DNA of 64,000 nt from Streptococcus parasanguinis (GCF_032163505.1 NZ_CP134147.1:1454501-1518500); one strand, 5' to 3'. Shown: positions 25,494 to 34,724, numbered from the stretch's first letter. Numbers and translations are program-made. The notes: a model not told the origin generated them from the letters alone.

Positions 25494-25521
25494 ATTATAC
25501 ACGATTTCTCATTTTTTGCAA
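25494..25521 (-). promoter_or_regulatory. Promoter of rplK-rplA
   Basis: Minus strand: -35 TTGCAA (25521-25516), a 16-bp spacer, -10 TATAAT (25499-25494). The ~75-nt leader that follows contains two small inverted repeats (GTATGC/GCATAC and GGTAA/TTACC), where L1 autoregulation could act. That last point is inference. Confidence 0.65.
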
Positions 25522-25559
25522 GAAAAAATTAAAATATAGTAAACTTTTTTTTCGTTTTA

Positions 25560-25568
25560 TGATAGAAT
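25560..25568 (+). promoter_or_regulatory. Extended -10 directly before the DUF3397-like gene
   Basis: TGATAGAAT ends 6 nt before the ATG at 25575, so transcription would start at or near the A of the start codon. No Shine-Dalgarno is evident. The -35 region (TAAACT at 25540) is weak. Confidence 0.45.
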
Positions 25569-25574
25569 GAAGCT

Positions 25575-25919
25575 ATGTTAATCAAAGTTGCTTCTGTATT
25601 ATTTATTTTTTTAACGCTGATTCTGAGCGGCATCATTGTTCACCTCTTTAAGCTTCAGAAAAGAGGATGGCGATCGACCGATATTGCCTTTCCTTTATTT
25701 GCCCTAGAGTACTACCTGATCTCAGACAGCGCCTTTTATCACAGCCTCTTGCCGCTGCTAGCTTTAAGCCTTTCGCTTTTAGCTTTGGGGCTAACGATTT
25801 ATTTCTTAAAAAAGAAAAAGTGTTTTTATTACCCTAGATTTATCAAATACTTCTGGCGTGCTGGATTTCTAGTTACCTTCTTACTCTATCTGATCTTAAC
25901 AGCTAGTTTGTTTATTTAA
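25575..25919 (+). CDS. Small membrane protein, DUF3397-like
   Basis: 114 residues with four hydrophobic helices (about 4-24, 36-52, 57-77, 93-112) joined by short basic loops (KLQKRGW, KKKKCFYYPRF). Length, topology and the RSTDIAFPLFALEYYLIS stretch resemble the DUF3397 family of Lactobacillales, whose function is unknown. It runs divergently from rplK. The ATG lies 6 nt from an extended -10 box, so the transcript may be leaderless. A family B repeat lies 9 bp after the stop. Confidence 0.7.
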   Translation: MLIKVASVLFIFLTLILSGIIVHLFKLQKRGWRSTDIAFPLFALEYYLISDSAFYHSLLPLLALSLSLLALGLTIYFLKKKKCFYYPRFIKYFWRAGFLVTFLLYLILTASLFI

Positions 25920-25928
25920 TACCAAAAG

Positions 25929-26105
25929 GAGGCTGGGACAAAAGTCCTAGCCTCTCAATTGTTTTTGGATTGTCGAGCAAGACGCAGTGGTTGAGTGGGC
26001 TCTACTACGCTGATTTCATCAGCTGTTACAGCCCTACTCAACTGTGCGGAGGTGGGACGACGAAATCGAATTCTAACGAATGACCGATTTCTGTCCCACT
26101 CTCTT
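25929..26105 (+). repeat. Repeat family B, copy 1 (177 bp)
   Basis: Begins GAGGCTGGGACAAAAGTCC and ends GTCCCACTCTCTTT. It folds into three hairpins: GAGGCTGGGAC/GTCCTAGCCTC, a long one closed by GTTGAGT/ACTCAAC with an inner GCTGAT/ATCAGC, and GTGGGAC...GAAATCG with CGATTTC...GTCCCAC. Copies 2 and 3 (48205, 55405) are inverted relative to this one and more than 90 percent identical by eye. It fills the gap between two convergent genes. Confidence 0.92.
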
Positions 26106-26109
26106 TCTT

Positions 26110-28428
26110 TTATTTCTTCCGATGAAAGAACCAGCCCACTAACTTCTTAAATACTTGAATTAAGACGAGAGCGAGAGCCGCCATGATGGCGCAGATAAGC
26201 AGCGTTTGAAGTCTCAAGGGGCTCATGTTAAAGAATCTCCCTAGGATACTGCTTGAAACCAGGAAGGCTAGGATATTTCCTAGAAGAACTAGTCTCTTGT
26301 AGTGATTGAGAGGCTGGGATTCTTGGTAGATGATGGTAAAGCCGACGAAGGCCATCAAGCAGATGGCTGCACTTGAGAGCTCTTCCGACCTCATGCCAAA
26401 TGCTGAAGAGAGCAAAACCAAACTAAAGATCAGTATAAAATCCGTCAAGGCAGCAGGTAGCGCATTTTTAAAGACCGTTTCGATAAAGCGCCCTTTGATG
26501 CGCTCGCTATTGGGCTCAAGCGCTAGAAAGAATCCTGGAATCCCAATCGTAAAACCACTGATCAAAGACATCTGTGACGGCATAATGGGATAGGTAAAGG
26601 CTAAAAGCGTCACTGAGATGGCCAACAAAATGGAAAAGATATTCTTGATCAAAAAGAGGCTGGCTGATCGCTGAATATTATTGACCACCCGCCGACCTTC
26701 TGCCACGATGGACGGCATCTTTCCAAAGTCGGAATCCAGTAAAACCACTTGCGCCATCTTTTTGGTCGCATCATTTCCAGATTCCATCGCAATACTACAA
26801 TCCGCTGTTTTGAGGGCCAGAATATCGTTGACGCCATCTCCAGTCATGGCGACTTTATGCCCCTTTGCCTGCAAGCCTTCTACAAGGCTTTTCTTTTGCT
26901 CTGGTGTCACTCGACCAAAGACTGTATACTGGCTCGCCGCTTGGTGCAAGTCTTCTTCCGTCAGTAAGGTTCTGGTATCGATTAGATCCTCTGCTCCTTC
27001 AATGCCTGCTTTTTGTGCAATAGCTGAGACTGTAGCAGGGTTGTCCCCTGAAATGACCTTAATGGTCACTCCTTGTTGTTTGAAGTAGGCGAAGGTTTCT
27101 TTGGCATTTTTTCTCAAAGGATTGGAGAGAATAATCCAGGCTACCAAGTCTACAGGAGCCTCTAAAGTCTCTCCCAGGTGTTCTCCCCCATATTTCCCAA
27201 AGGCCAAGACCCGATTGCCAACCTGAGTAGCAGGAGCTATCTCCTCTTCAACCTCAGAGAAGCCCTCTCGTAAAACAAATTCTGGCGCCCCTAATACATA
27301 GATCCCAGATTCAAAGGCAATGGCCCCATATTTTTTCTTAGACGTAAAGGGCTGAACGTCGAGAGTCTTCCAAGGCCGACTGACTGGAGTCTTGTGAAAT
27401 TTACGGATGGCATCCATGGTATCGTTTTGATCCATACTAGCCTTGACATACTGAGCTAGAGCTTCCAAGTCTTGAGCGTCTTTAACTGGACGAATCTCTG
27501 TTACTTCCATACCCGGCTCTGTAATGGTCCCTGTCTTATCGACACAAAGGATATCCACGCGCGATAAGGTCTCAATCCCCTTCATGCTATTGAGCAGGAC
27601 CTTTTCCTTAGCCAATCTGACAGCACCCAGAGCCAGTGCCAAGGTCATCAAGAGATACAAGCCTTCTGGAATCATCCCGATCAAGGCCCCGACTGTTGAA
27701 GTCACACTGAGCTTGAGGCTATCGCCTAGGCTGATATAGCTGCGAAGAAAAAGGAGCGAGCCTAGCGGAATGATAAGGAGACCAATGATCCCCACAATAC
27801 GATTGACCGCATGGACCATGTCAGACTCCTCATGAGACTTGACTTGCTTGGCTTCCAGGCTCAATTGGTTGATGTAGGAGTCATTTCCTACTTTTTCCAA
27901 TCGCGCTAAACCTTGACCAGCGATCACAAAACTACCTGACATGAGCGCATCTTGTGCTCCTTTTTTGACCTCATCAGCTTCACCTGTCAATTGCGACTCA
28001 TCAACTTTTAGATCGCCCTCCAGCAAGATACCATCCGCATAGATTTGGTCTCCAGCTTGAAAGCGAACCAGATCGCCCTCCACCAGCTGGTCGATAGGTA
28101 GAGCGACTTCTTTTCCTTCACGAAGAACGATCGCCTCACTCATATGTAGAAATTGCATCTGACGCAAGATCCGTCGAGAGCGGACTTCCTGCACAATTCC
28201 TACCAAGGAGTTGACCACAACGACCGGAACAAACAAGAGATTGTTCCAAGACTTCACTGCTACCAGCAAGACTGCTAAGACCAGGAAAATCAGATTAAAG
28301 TAAGTAAAGACATTGTCTCGAATGATCTGCCCAATACTTTTTTCGGTCTTAATCGTGACCTTATTTTGCTTGCCCTCTTGGATCTTTTTCGCTACTTCTT
28401 CCTGACTGAGTCCTTCTAATCTAACCAT
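26110..28428 (-). CDS. P-type cation-translocating ATPase
   Basis: 772 residues from the ATG at 28428, preceded by TGAGGAAAGC. A GTG four codons earlier overlaps the previous stop and is less likely. The phosphorylation motif is DKTGTITEPG, TGD and MTGDGVNDILALK form the hinge, and there are about ten membrane helices. The actuator motif reads LTGEAD. It belongs to the short E1-E2 cation ATPases of streptococci, without an N-terminal heavy-metal-binding domain or CPC motif, which argues against copper or cadmium. Ca2+, Mn2+ or Mg2+ are possible, and I cannot choose. It is co-transcribed with the VOC protein. Confidence 0.88.
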   Translation of the reverse strand: MVRLEGLSQEEVAKKIQEGKQNKVTIKTEKSIGQIIRDNVFTYFNLIFLVLAVLLVAVKSWNNLLFVPVVVVNSLVGIVQEVRSRRILRQMQFLHMSEAIVLREGKEVALPIDQLVEGDLVRFQAGDQIYADGILLEGDLKVDESQLTGEADEVKKGAQDALMSGSFVIAGQGLARLEKVGNDSYINQLSLEAKQVKSHEESDMVHAVNRIVGIIGLLIIPLGSLLFLRSYISLGDSLKLSVTSTVGALIGMIPEGLYLLMTLALALGAVRLAKEKVLLNSMKGIETLSRVDILCVDKTGTITEPGMEVTEIRPVKDAQDLEALAQYVKASMDQNDTMDAIRKFHKTPVSRPWKTLDVQPFTSKKKYGAIAFESGIYVLGAPEFVLREGFSEVEEEIAPATQVGNRVLAFGKYGGEHLGETLEAPVDLVAWIILSNPLRKNAKETFAYFKQQGVTIKVISGDNPATVSAIAQKAGIEGAEDLIDTRTLLTEEDLHQAASQYTVFGRVTPEQKKSLVEGLQAKGHKVAMTGDGVNDILALKTADCSIAMESGNDATKKMAQVVLLDSDFGKMPSIVAEGRRVVNNIQRSASLFLIKNIFSILLAISVTLLAFTYPIMPSQMSLISGFTIGIPGFFLALEPNSERIKGRFIETVFKNALPAALTDFILIFSLVLLSSAFGMRSEELSSAAICLMAFVGFTIIYQESQPLNHYKRLVLLGNILAFLVSSSILGRFFNMSPLRLQTLLICAIMAALALVLIQVFKKLVGWFFHRKK

Positions 28429-28436
28429 TGCTTTCC

Positions 28437-28823
28437 TCACTCATGTATTTCCAAGGGCAATCCTTCTGGATCGAAGAAAAATGCCATCTTCTTGCCATCA
28501 AAATCATCATAGCGAAGGCCTGTATTCTCAATACCTAGCTGATCCAATCTAGCTAGATAGGTCTCTACATCGTCCACTTTAAAGGCCAGATGACGCAGTC
28601 CCGCATGCTCGGGCAAGGGGAGCTTAGGCCGTTCTGGGGCCGTCGGTTTGATAAAGAGTTCTAAAGTCAGCTGCCCCTGACGGAGATTGATCAAGATATC
28701 TCTGCGTTCGGGACGGTCATACTCACTGACAATCGCAAAGTCCAACTGGTCCACATAGAAATTCAACATGGAATCGCGATCCCGTCCAATGATGGCAATA
28801 TGATGAATCGTGTCTAACTTCAT
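28437..28823 (-). CDS. VOC-family (glyoxalase/bleomycin-resistance-like) protein
   Basis: 128 residues of the vicinal-oxygen-chelate fold in two beta-alpha-beta-beta-beta modules. Likely metal ligands are His7/His8 in IHHIAII, Glu in LELF, His in LRHLAFKV and Glu in LPLEIHE, the arrangement of glyoxalase I-like enzymes. Methylglyoxal detoxification is possible, but the VOC family is diverse. It ends next to the P-type ATPase start, so the two form one operon. GTAGGACC precedes the ATG. Confidence 0.82.
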   Translation of the reverse strand: MKLDTIHHIAIIGRDRDSMLNFYVDQLDFAIVSEYDRPERRDILINLRQGQLTLELFIKPTAPERPKLPLPEHAGLRHLAFKVDDVETYLARLDQLGIENTGLRYDDFDGKKMAFFFDPEGLPLEIHE

Positions 28824-28853
28824 CTGGTCCTACTTTCTATTTTCTATAAAAAG

Positions 28854-28881
28854 AAAAGGGAGTGGGACATATGCCCTTTTT
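28854..28881. terminator. Hairpin terminator between the VOC gene and ftsK
   Basis: AAAAGGG (28854-28860) pairs with CCCTTTT (28874-28880). On the minus strand CCCTTTTCTTTTT follows, ending ftsK. The interior GAGTGGGACA matches the end of repeat family B and may be a fragment of it. Confidence 0.7.
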
Positions 28882-28889
28882 CCCTATCC

Positions 28890-31253
28890 TTATGATTGTT
28901 GCAATACTTTTCGAGGCTTGGTCCCTTCAGCTGGTCCAATCACACCCGCTGCTTCCAACTCTTCCATGAGGCGAGTCGCCCGGTTAAAACCAACCGATAA
29001 GCGACGCTGGATCATGGAAGCACTGGCTTTTTGGGTCTCGATGACGAGTGCTTTGGCCTCTTCAAAGAGAGGATCACCCTCGTCTGAGCCACCCATACCT
29101 CCATCAAAGTCTGACTCCGATACTTCTCCTGGATCAAAGGTATCATCATAATCGGCTTCTGCCTGCTCTTTGACAAAGTTGACAATCCGCTCCACATCAT
29201 CATCTGAGATAAAGGATCCTTGCAGACGAATCGGGTGGTTTTCATCGATCGGTTTAAAGAGCATGTCCCCACGACCGAGCAATTTCTCTGCGCCATTTTC
29301 ATCCAAGATGGTCCGTGAGTCGGTTCCAGATGATACCGCAAAAGCGACACGGGAAGGCACATTGGCCTTGATCAAACCTGAGATAACATCAACCGATGGC
29401 CGTTGGGTTGCCAAGATCATGTGGATCCCTGCTGCACGCGCCTTCTGTCCGAGGCGAATAATAGCATCTTCCACTTCTTTACTTGCCACCATCATCAAGT
29501 CTGCCAACTCATCGACAATGACCACGATCAATGGAAGTGGCACTTGCTTCATCTCAGACTGGGCATTGTACTCAGCCACCTTGGCATTAAAGCCAGCAAT
29601 ATTGCGAGCCCCTACTTTCGAGAAGAGCTCATAGCGATTTTCCATCTCATCAACGACCTTCTGCAGGGCTCGACTGGCCTTACGTGGGTTGGTCACCACA
29701 GGAATCAAGAGGTGAGGAATATCATTGTAGACAGAAAGCTCCACCATCTTTGGATCGACCATCATAAACTTGACTTCGTCCGGACGGGCCTTCATCAAGA
29801 TACTCGAAATAATGCCATTGACCGCCACTGACTTACCAGATCCGGTAGACCCCGCTACCAAGAGATGGGGCATTCGAGCCAAATCAAAGGTCCGAGCCGA
29901 GCCATCTACGGCCTTCCCAAGAGGAATCTCCAGGAGTTTAGCTGGATCTGTTTTGGACTGCTCCCACAATTCACGGAAGGAAACCGTCGCAATCTCTGAG
30001 TTGGGCACTTCGATTCCGACCAGAGACTTCCCTGGAATCGGTGCTTCAATCCGTACATCCTTGGCAGCTAGGGCTAAGGCCAAATCATCTGCTAGGTTGG
30101 AGATGCGGTTGACCCGCACACCGACAGCCGGCTTCACTTCATACTTGGTGACAGAGGGGCCGATTTCCGCCCGCTCCACTGTTGCCTTGATGTTAAAGCT
30201 TGCAAAGGTCTCTTCCAAAATGCGGATATTCTGACGAACGATATTTTTCTCTTTGGATTGATTTTTCGGCTTGTCAGGTGCGAAGAGATCAATGGTTGGA
30301 AGTTTGTACTGGAGGAGTTCCTTAGGTGTGAAATCCACTTGAACTTCTTCCCCATCGTCCTCGAATTCTTCGGCTTCCGGAAGCTCTTCGTATGCTTCAG
30401 GCTCTTCAGGCCATTCTTCATCTGGCAGGTAGATCTCTGGTGTTGCTGGTGCGAAAATTTCGGCTTCTGGGAAGGTCTCTGTGAACGGCTCTTCCGCCGC
30501 CAGCACCTCTCCCGTTTCAGGGTCTACAGGATGCCCTTCCATTGAAAGGGGAGTTGTAAGAACTGCACTTGCTTCTTCTTGCTCTCGTTCAGCTGCAGCA
30601 GCTTCCTCGGCAGCTCTCGCTTCTTTTTCAAGGAATTTCTGCTCGCGACGTTCTTTGCCTTTTTCCATAGAAGCGTGGAAGGCTTCCGATCCCTTTTCAA
30701 ACAAATCATAGATGGAGTAGGGACTCATCAAGAGAATCCCCAATCCAATAAAGAGAAGGCCAATAAAATAAGAGCCAATATTTGAAAAGAGGAAGGAAAT
30801 CGGAGCATAAAGAAGGGCACCGATCATACCACCACCGGCAAAGCTCTCCACTCGCAGATGAATCAAGTCTGCCATGATTCTTGAAAAGGTGACCTTGATT
30901 CCATTATTGTCTAAATGAAGGGAGGATACAAAGAAGGCCTGAAACATCAAGAGAACCCCAGCAAAGAAGCTTAGGAATCCTGAAATAACCCCTTCGTGTT
31001 TGTCCAGCCATTTAAAGGCATAGAGGTAGAAAAAGGTCGCTAAAATAGCCAAGTAAGCCAAACTCCCAACAAAGAGTCGGATTAAGTTGTAGGCCAAGAC
31101 CCCTACTGCCCCCAATTTCAAGGCTGCAAAGACTAAAACCAGACTAATGAGAATGGTCGCAATCATGCGATGAATCGCTTTTTTTCTTTCTAATTCTGCT
31201 TTGGACAGTCGTCTCGTCGACCGTGTTTTTTTTGATTGATTATTGTTTGCCAT
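28890..31253 (-). CDS. ftsK: DNA translocase FtsK/SpoIIIE
   Basis: 787 residues from the ATG at 31253 ([15 protein letters not shown]). The longer reading adds an unrelated hydrophobic stretch. There are four N-terminal membrane helices, an acidic Glu/Pro-rich linker at about 225-320, then the RecA-like motor with Walker A GSTGSGKS and Walker [12 protein letters not shown]-terminal gamma winged helix ([19 protein letters not shown]) recognises KOPS-type DNA signals. It clears DNA from the division septum and supports dimer resolution. The -10 box TATAAT ends only 7 nt before the ATG. Confidence 0.95.
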   Translation of the reverse strand: MANNNQSKKTRSTRRLSKAELERKKAIHRMIATILISLVLVFAALKLGAVGVLAYNLIRLFVGSLAYLAILATFFYLYAFKWLDKHEGVISGFLSFFAGVLLMFQAFFVSSLHLDNNGIKVTFSRIMADLIHLRVESFAGGGMIGALLYAPISFLFSNIGSYFIGLLFIGLGILLMSPYSIYDLFEKGSEAFHASMEKGKERREQKFLEKEARAAEEAAAAEREQEEASAVLTTPLSMEGHPVDPETGEVLAAEEPFTETFPEAEIFAPATPEIYLPDEEWPEEPEAYEELPEAEEFEDDGEEVQVDFTPKELLQYKLPTIDLFAPDKPKNQSKEKNIVRQNIRILEETFASFNIKATVERAEIGPSVTKYEVKPAVGVRVNRISNLADDLALALAAKDVRIEAPIPGKSLVGIEVPNSEIATVSFRELWEQSKTDPAKLLEIPLGKAVDGSARTFDLARMPHLLVAGSTGSGKSVAVNGIISSILMKARPDEVKFMMVDPKMVELSVYNDIPHLLIPVVTNPRKASRALQKVVDEMENRYELFSKVGARNIAGFNAKVAEYNAQSEMKQVPLPLIVVIVDELADLMMVASKEVEDAIIRLGQKARAAGIHMILATQRPSVDVISGLIKANVPSRVAFAVSSGTDSRTILDENGAEKLLGRGDMLFKPIDENHPIRLQGSFISDDDVERIVNFVKEQAEADYDDTFDPGEVSESDFDGGMGGSDEGDPLFEEAKALVIETQKASASMIQRRLSVGFNRATRLMEELEAAGVIGPAEGTKPRKVLQQS

Positions 31254-31260
31254 AACCTTT

Positions 31261-31269
31261 ATTATATCA
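31261..31269 (-). promoter_or_regulatory. Extended -10 directly before ftsK
   Basis: TGATATAAT on the minus strand ends 7 nt before the ftsK ATG, with AAAGGTT between. The start site would fall at the start codon, giving a leaderless or nearly leaderless mRNA. Confidence 0.5.
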
Positions 31270-31326
31270 CATTTCCAAGCTAGTTCTCTAGTAAAATCTC
31301 TTCCACAAATTTGTAGCAGAAAGCAG

Positions 31327-31354
31327 AAAAACAGCACCGAGTGGGCACTGTTTT
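31327..31354 (-). terminator. Terminator of the SAP-like protein gene
   Basis: AAAACAGTGCC pairs with GGTGCTGTTTT (two G-U pairs) on the minus strand. It overlaps the stop codon of the gene. Confidence 0.75.
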
Positions 31355-31895
31355 AGATGTTTTTCTTTGGATGGCGGTCAATGATGGCTTGATAGTCTTT
31401 CAGCGCTTGCTTTCCTTTGTCCGTCAACTGATAACCCCGAATTGTGAACTGCTCCGTCAGTTCTTCCTCCGTAAAATGGTCAGACAAAGCTTGATTCAAA
31501 TCAGCTGCTTTCATCTTGGACAAACCCGCAACTCCCTTCTTTTTGAGAATGGCTTTTTTCATGGTCGCATTGATATGGTCCAGTGAATCAAAAGCGGATT
31601 CAATAAAAGTATAGCCCTTCTCCACTAAAGCCTTCAAGTGTTCCGACGCATGAATCCCATAAGTATATTCGAAGTACTTAGGAAACCAAGTCTCTGTCGT
31701 AAAGGTTCCAAAATGGATTCGCCACAAGAGAATGATATCCCCAGCAAGCAAGCCATCTCGAAGTAGCTCCATATTCCGTTTGGAAACAGGCTTTGGATCC
31801 AACAACCAAGCTTCCAAATCCCTCTCAGGTGAAATATAGGGTTTCACCTCGTGATCGGAGTAAAATTTTTCCATTACATCTGAAATAGTCGTCAT
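31353..31895 (-). CDS. Unrecognised protein with a SAP-like helical segment
   Basis: 180 residues, soluble and mixed in charge. I do not recognise the family. The segment ILKKKGVAGLSKMKAADLN at about 116-134 resembles the helix-extended-helix of SAP domains, which often bind DNA. The middle part (HFGTFTTETWFPKYFEYTYG) is aromatic-rich. The C-terminus (IRGYQLTDKGKQALKDY) resembles the last helix and wing of a winged-helix domain. A DNA-related role is possible but unproven. AGGAGAGAC precedes the ATG. It is monocistronic with its own terminator. Confidence 0.7.
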   Translation of the reverse strand: MTTISDVMEKFYSDHEVKPYISPERDLEAWLLDPKPVSKRNMELLRDGLLAGDIILLWRIHFGTFTTETWFPKYFEYTYGIHASEHLKALVEKGYTFIESAFDSLDHINATMKKAILKKKGVAGLSKMKAADLNQALSDHFTEEELTEQFTIRGYQLTDKGKQALKDYQAIIDRHPKKNI

Positions 31896-31935
31896 AAGTC
31901 TCTCCTATCTATCATTGACTGTATCATAACAAAAT

Positions 31936-31977
31936 AAAAAGAACCTGTCGATCAAGAAAACTTCCTGATGACAGGTG
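31936..31977 (-). terminator. Terminator after the accessory membrane-protein genes
   Basis: ACCTGTC pairs with GACAGGT, with inner ATCA/TGAT pairing. TTCTTTTTATTTT follows on the minus strand. Confidence 0.8.
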
Positions 31978-31995
31978 CCTAATGTAAAATGGATT

Positions 31996-32499
31996 TCACT
32001 CAGATTTTTTATCATTCGGTGTGATAGTATCTAGAACTTGGTCGACTTTTTGTTCTCTTTCCAGGTCATGATCCGTTTGAATCATATCAATTTGATCTTG
32101 TAAATTTGTCTGCGGAATTTGTGGTTTGTATAGCGAGGCAAATCCTACTCCAATCACCAAGAGACTCGCTCCAAGAACGCAAAATCTTGTGATATGCCAA
32201 GACATCGGCAAGGGAATTTTTGCTCGAATCCCCGATTTCTTAACCCAATCCGGATGGTCTCGCATCACACGATTAGCTGCCATCAGAGGCATCAGGTAGC
32301 CAAAGAGCGCAATGACCGTTGTCAAGCCAATAACCCGAAAACGATTCTGATTGGACGGAGAAACATGATTCACTTCCATCAGGACCATGCCTGTAATCAC
32401 CAAAATAATGACCAGTAATAAGCCAAAAGATCTCCATAGACCTTCCCTGCGGTAACATTTCAATTCATCAAACGACATCTCGTTAAAATTCTTATTCAT
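31996..32499 (-). CDS. Unrecognised three-helix membrane protein
   Basis: 167 residues. A short cytoplasmic N-terminus (MNKNFNEMSFDELKCYRREG) is followed by membrane helices at about 25-44, 57-76 and 105-125. The C-terminal tail of about 40 residues is polar and acidic (DQIDMIQTDHDLEREQKVD). I do not recognise the family. It is probably co-transcribed with the next upstream gene, also a membrane protein of unknown function, so the two may work together. Confidence 0.65.
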   Translation of the reverse strand: MNKNFNEMSFDELKCYRREGLWRSFGLLLVIILVITGMVLMEVNHVSPSNQNRFRVIGLTTVIALFGYLMPLMAANRVMRDHPDWVKKSGIRAKIPLPMSWHITRFCVLGASLLVIGVGFASLYKPQIPQTNLQDQIDMIQTDHDLEREQKVDQVLDTITPNDKKSE

Positions 32500-32562
32500 T
32501 TTCCAATAACTCCTTGTGTTTTTTCAGGCTCTTTCAATTAATCTCTATTTTGATCGGAGGAT

Positions 32563-33327
32563 TTACAGATGCCTGCCTTCATCCTTCAAGTATTGCTTAG
32601 CCTTTCGAACGATATAGAGTGACTCATCTTCTGAGATTAACTTGTGAAAGAGATCATTGGCTCTGTGCTGATCACCTTTAAGAGTAGCATTCAAGGCTTG
32701 GTAGTAGATAATTTCCAACTGCTGGTACTTGAAATCATTGCTTAAATCTTCGAAATAGTCATTGCTTTGGTGTGCAATGGTTAAATCATAAAGAGCGAGA
32801 CAGACTTTTTTTGTTTTCTCAGCTAGTGTAGGGTCTGTGATAGTCAATTCATTCAACCGATCCTCCAGCTCTTCCCTAGACAAATCAGTATCTGTCAGCA
32901 CGATCGAGCGAATAAGATAACTCTCAAAAAAATTCTTATATTTCTGCGAATAATCCGTCTGACTAAGTGCTTCCCTAGATTCTTTTATGACAGTATCAAA
33001 ATCTCCCATCATAAAAGAATAGGCAACCGATGTCAGCTTAATATCTATCTGTGAAATAGCTTTTTTCACATTCTTGTTCAACTGAAGGTATTGCTGCCAA
33101 AAAGCTAAATCTAAGTCTACATGGAGCAAGGTGTTGCACTTGTTGGTGTAGCTTTTCTTGAGCAATTGGATGAATAAAATCAAGCATGCAATAACCAATA
33201 AAACGCCAGCAGTCTGAAGAAGATTATCCCTGACCACTAATCCAATGCAAAAGATCAGAAGCATTGCTAACAAGCCTGCAGATCTAATATAGAGTCTATA
33301 GTTTTTGCGTAGAGTTTTATAATCCAA
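32563..33327 (-). CDS. Unrecognised membrane-anchored protein with a helical cytoplasmic domain
   Basis: 254 residues. Two N-terminal helices (about 16-34 and 37-56) form a hairpin anchor. The remaining 190 residues are soluble, probably all-helical and TPR-like (repeated KNFFESYLIRS, YQALNATLKGDQHRANDLF). I do not recognise it. TAGGAGGC precedes the ATG. Immediately upstream is a start-less remnant of another gene, so this small cluster looks like a reshuffled accessory locus. Base composition is slightly more AT-rich than in the flanking core genes. Confidence 0.65.
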   Translation of the reverse strand: MDYKTLRKNYRLYIRSAGLLAMLLIFCIGLVVRDNLLQTAGVLLVIACLILFIQLLKKSYTNKCNTLLHVDLDLAFWQQYLQLNKNVKKAISQIDIKLTSVAYSFMMGDFDTVIKESREALSQTDYSQKYKNFFESYLIRSIVLTDTDLSREELEDRLNELTITDPTLAEKTKKVCLALYDLTIAHQSNDYFEDLSNDFKYQQLEIIYYQALNATLKGDQHRANDLFHKLISEDESLYIVRKAKQYLKDEGRHL

Positions 33328-33342
33328 TTTGTAGCCTCCTAT

Positions 33343-33522
33343 TCATGATACGGTTTTTGAGGGAATTCGTTCATTTTCAAACAAATTAACATATCTCCCA
33401 TCATACCGAATTTTCCATCTATACGCAACTTCCTTCTTAATTAGTGATTTATCAAATGTTATCGGTCTTGAAACAACCTCAGAAAATAGAGAATCCCGTC
33501 CAGATTTGAAAGTATCGCAAAA
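33343..33522 (-). pseudogene. 3' remnant of an unidentified gene
   Basis: About 58 codons are open from an upstream in-frame TAA to the TGA at 33345-33343. They include FSEVVSRPITFDK and YRWKIRYDGRYVNLFENE and read like real protein, but there is no Met or other plausible start and no ribosome-binding site. The slrA promoter (-35 at 33506) lies in its upstream end on the other strand. I infer the C-terminal end of a gene whose 5' part was lost when slrA and this cluster became neighbours. Confidence 0.4.
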
Positions 33523-33534
33523 TTAAGGTACAAT
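33506..33534 (+). promoter_or_regulatory. Promoter of slrA
   Basis: TTGAAA (33506-33511), a 17-bp spacer, TACAAT (33529-33534), 32 bp before the start codon. Confidence 0.75.
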
Positions 33535-33566
33535 AGAGAAAGACAACTATGTTGGAAAGGAAGAAT

Positions 33567-34412
33567 ATGAAAAAATTAATCGCACTACTATTATTTTCCG
33601 GCTTGGCTTTGACAGCTTGTTCGTCCAATAAGACAGACGCTAGCTCTTCAAGTGCAAGCAAAGAAAAGACAGAGCAAACAGCAACTTCTAGCTCTAGTGA
33701 AAAAGATCAAAAGAAAATTGAAGAAGAACAAAAGAAATTAGAACAACTGCGCAAAGATTTTAACGATGCCATGACCAATGAAAATGCCGTCTTCCCACAG
33801 CTCTCAAATGAAGTGGCTGAAGACGAAGCAGAGGTTAAAATCACTACGACTGAAGGCGATATCACTGTGAAGCTTTTCCCTAAATATGCGCCCCTTGCAG
33901 TTGAAAACTTCTTGACCCATGCAAAAGAAGGCTACTACAATGGCTTGCTTTTCCACCGTGTTATTAACAACTTTATGATCCAAACTGGGGATCCTAAAGG
34001 AGACGGTACTGGTGGCGAATCCATCTGGAAGGACAAAGACAAATCCAAAGATTCAGGTACTGGTTTTGAGAATGAGTATTCTCCATACCTTTACAATCTT
34101 CGTGGAGCCCTTGCCATGGCCAATTCTGGTCCAAATACCAATGGTAGTCAATTCTATATCAACCAAAATAAGGATGATATTTCAAGTAAACTCCCAACTG
34201 ACCGCTTCCCAGCTAAGATCATCGATGCTTATAAAAATGGTGGAAATCCAACCCTCGATGGTGGTAACTACACTGTTTTTGGCCAAGTGATCGATGGCAT
34301 GGATGTGGTGGATAAAATTGCATCTGCCGAAACCGATGATAAGGACAAACCAAAAACAGATATCAAGATTGAAAAAATCGAGATCTTAAAAGACTACAAT
34401 TTCAAGAAATAA
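33567..34412 (+). CDS. slrA: Lipoprotein peptidyl-prolyl cis-trans isomerase (SlrA-like cyclophilin)
   Basis: 281 residues from ATG 33567, with GGAAAGGAAG upstream. The lipoprotein signal peptide has lipobox LTAC, lipidated Cys18. A Ser/Lys/Glu-rich linker follows, then a cyclophilin domain with FHRVINNFMIQTGDPKGDGTGG and MANSGPNTNGSQFYI, the catalytic-site segments. It assists folding of exported proteins at the outer face of the membrane. The pneumococcal homologue SlrA contributes to colonisation. An ABC-F gene lies convergent downstream, with repeat copy 2 between them. Confidence 0.93.
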   Translation: MKKLIALLLFSGLALTACSSNKTDASSSSASKEKTEQTATSSSSEKDQKKIEEEQKKLEQLRKDFNDAMTNENAVFPQLSNEVAEDEAEVKITTTEGDITVKLFPKYAPLAVENFLTHAKEGYYNGLLFHRVINNFMIQTGDPKGDGTGGESIWKDKDKSKDSGTGFENEYSPYLYNLRGALAMANSGPNTNGSQFYINQNKDDISSKLPTDRFPAKIIDAYKNGGNPTLDGGNYTVFGQVIDGMDVVDKIASAETDDKDKPKTDIKIEKIEILKDYNFKK

Positions 34413-34414
34413 TG

Positions 34415-34442
34415 AAAAGAGAACCAAACGGTTCTCTTTTTC
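34415..34442 (+). terminator. Terminator of slrA
   Basis: AAAAGAGAACC pairs with GGTTCTCTTTT, loop AAAC, then TT. The stem starts 2 bp after the stop. Confidence 0.93.
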
Positions 34443-34466
34443 TATCAAATGTAAATTTTTCTTAGA

Positions 34467-34600
34467 AACTTTCCTTAGGTGAGTACGGACGTCAGCGAAC
34501 TTCTGCGAAGTTCCATGACTAATTATTGAGCCTAAGGTCTCAATAATTCCGTGTGCCTGAAACAAATCTGTTTCAGGCACTTTTCTCACTGCGGAATGTT
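34467..34600 (-). repeat. Structured repeat family A, copy 2
   Basis: 134 bp, inverted relative to copy 1. Hairpins are GTGCCTGAAAC/GTTTCAGGCAC, TTATTGAG/CTCAATAA (two base pairs changed on both sides compared with copy 1) and GAACTTC/GAAGTTC. The closing helix has one mismatch (GGAATGTT). It lies between the convergent slrA and ABC-F genes. On its minus-strand left side is the GAGAC-rich terminator of the ABC-F gene, followed by TTTTTAGAAT. No gene is visible in 34443-34724. Confidence 0.9.
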
Positions 34601-34724
34601 TCGGTCATTACTTGACTAAATTTAAAAATAGAATCATTTAGATTTTTTGAATTACTTGTGCCGCCTTATGTAAACAACAAAATTTCTTCATTCTAAAAAG
34701 CGAGACAAGTTTCTCTTTTTGTCT

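Noticed and set aside
25929-26105. Repeats considered as CRISPR or as parts of an insertion sequence
   Set aside because: There are no regularly spaced short repeats with unique spacers, no cas genes and no transposase. The copies are dispersed, single and hairpin-rich.
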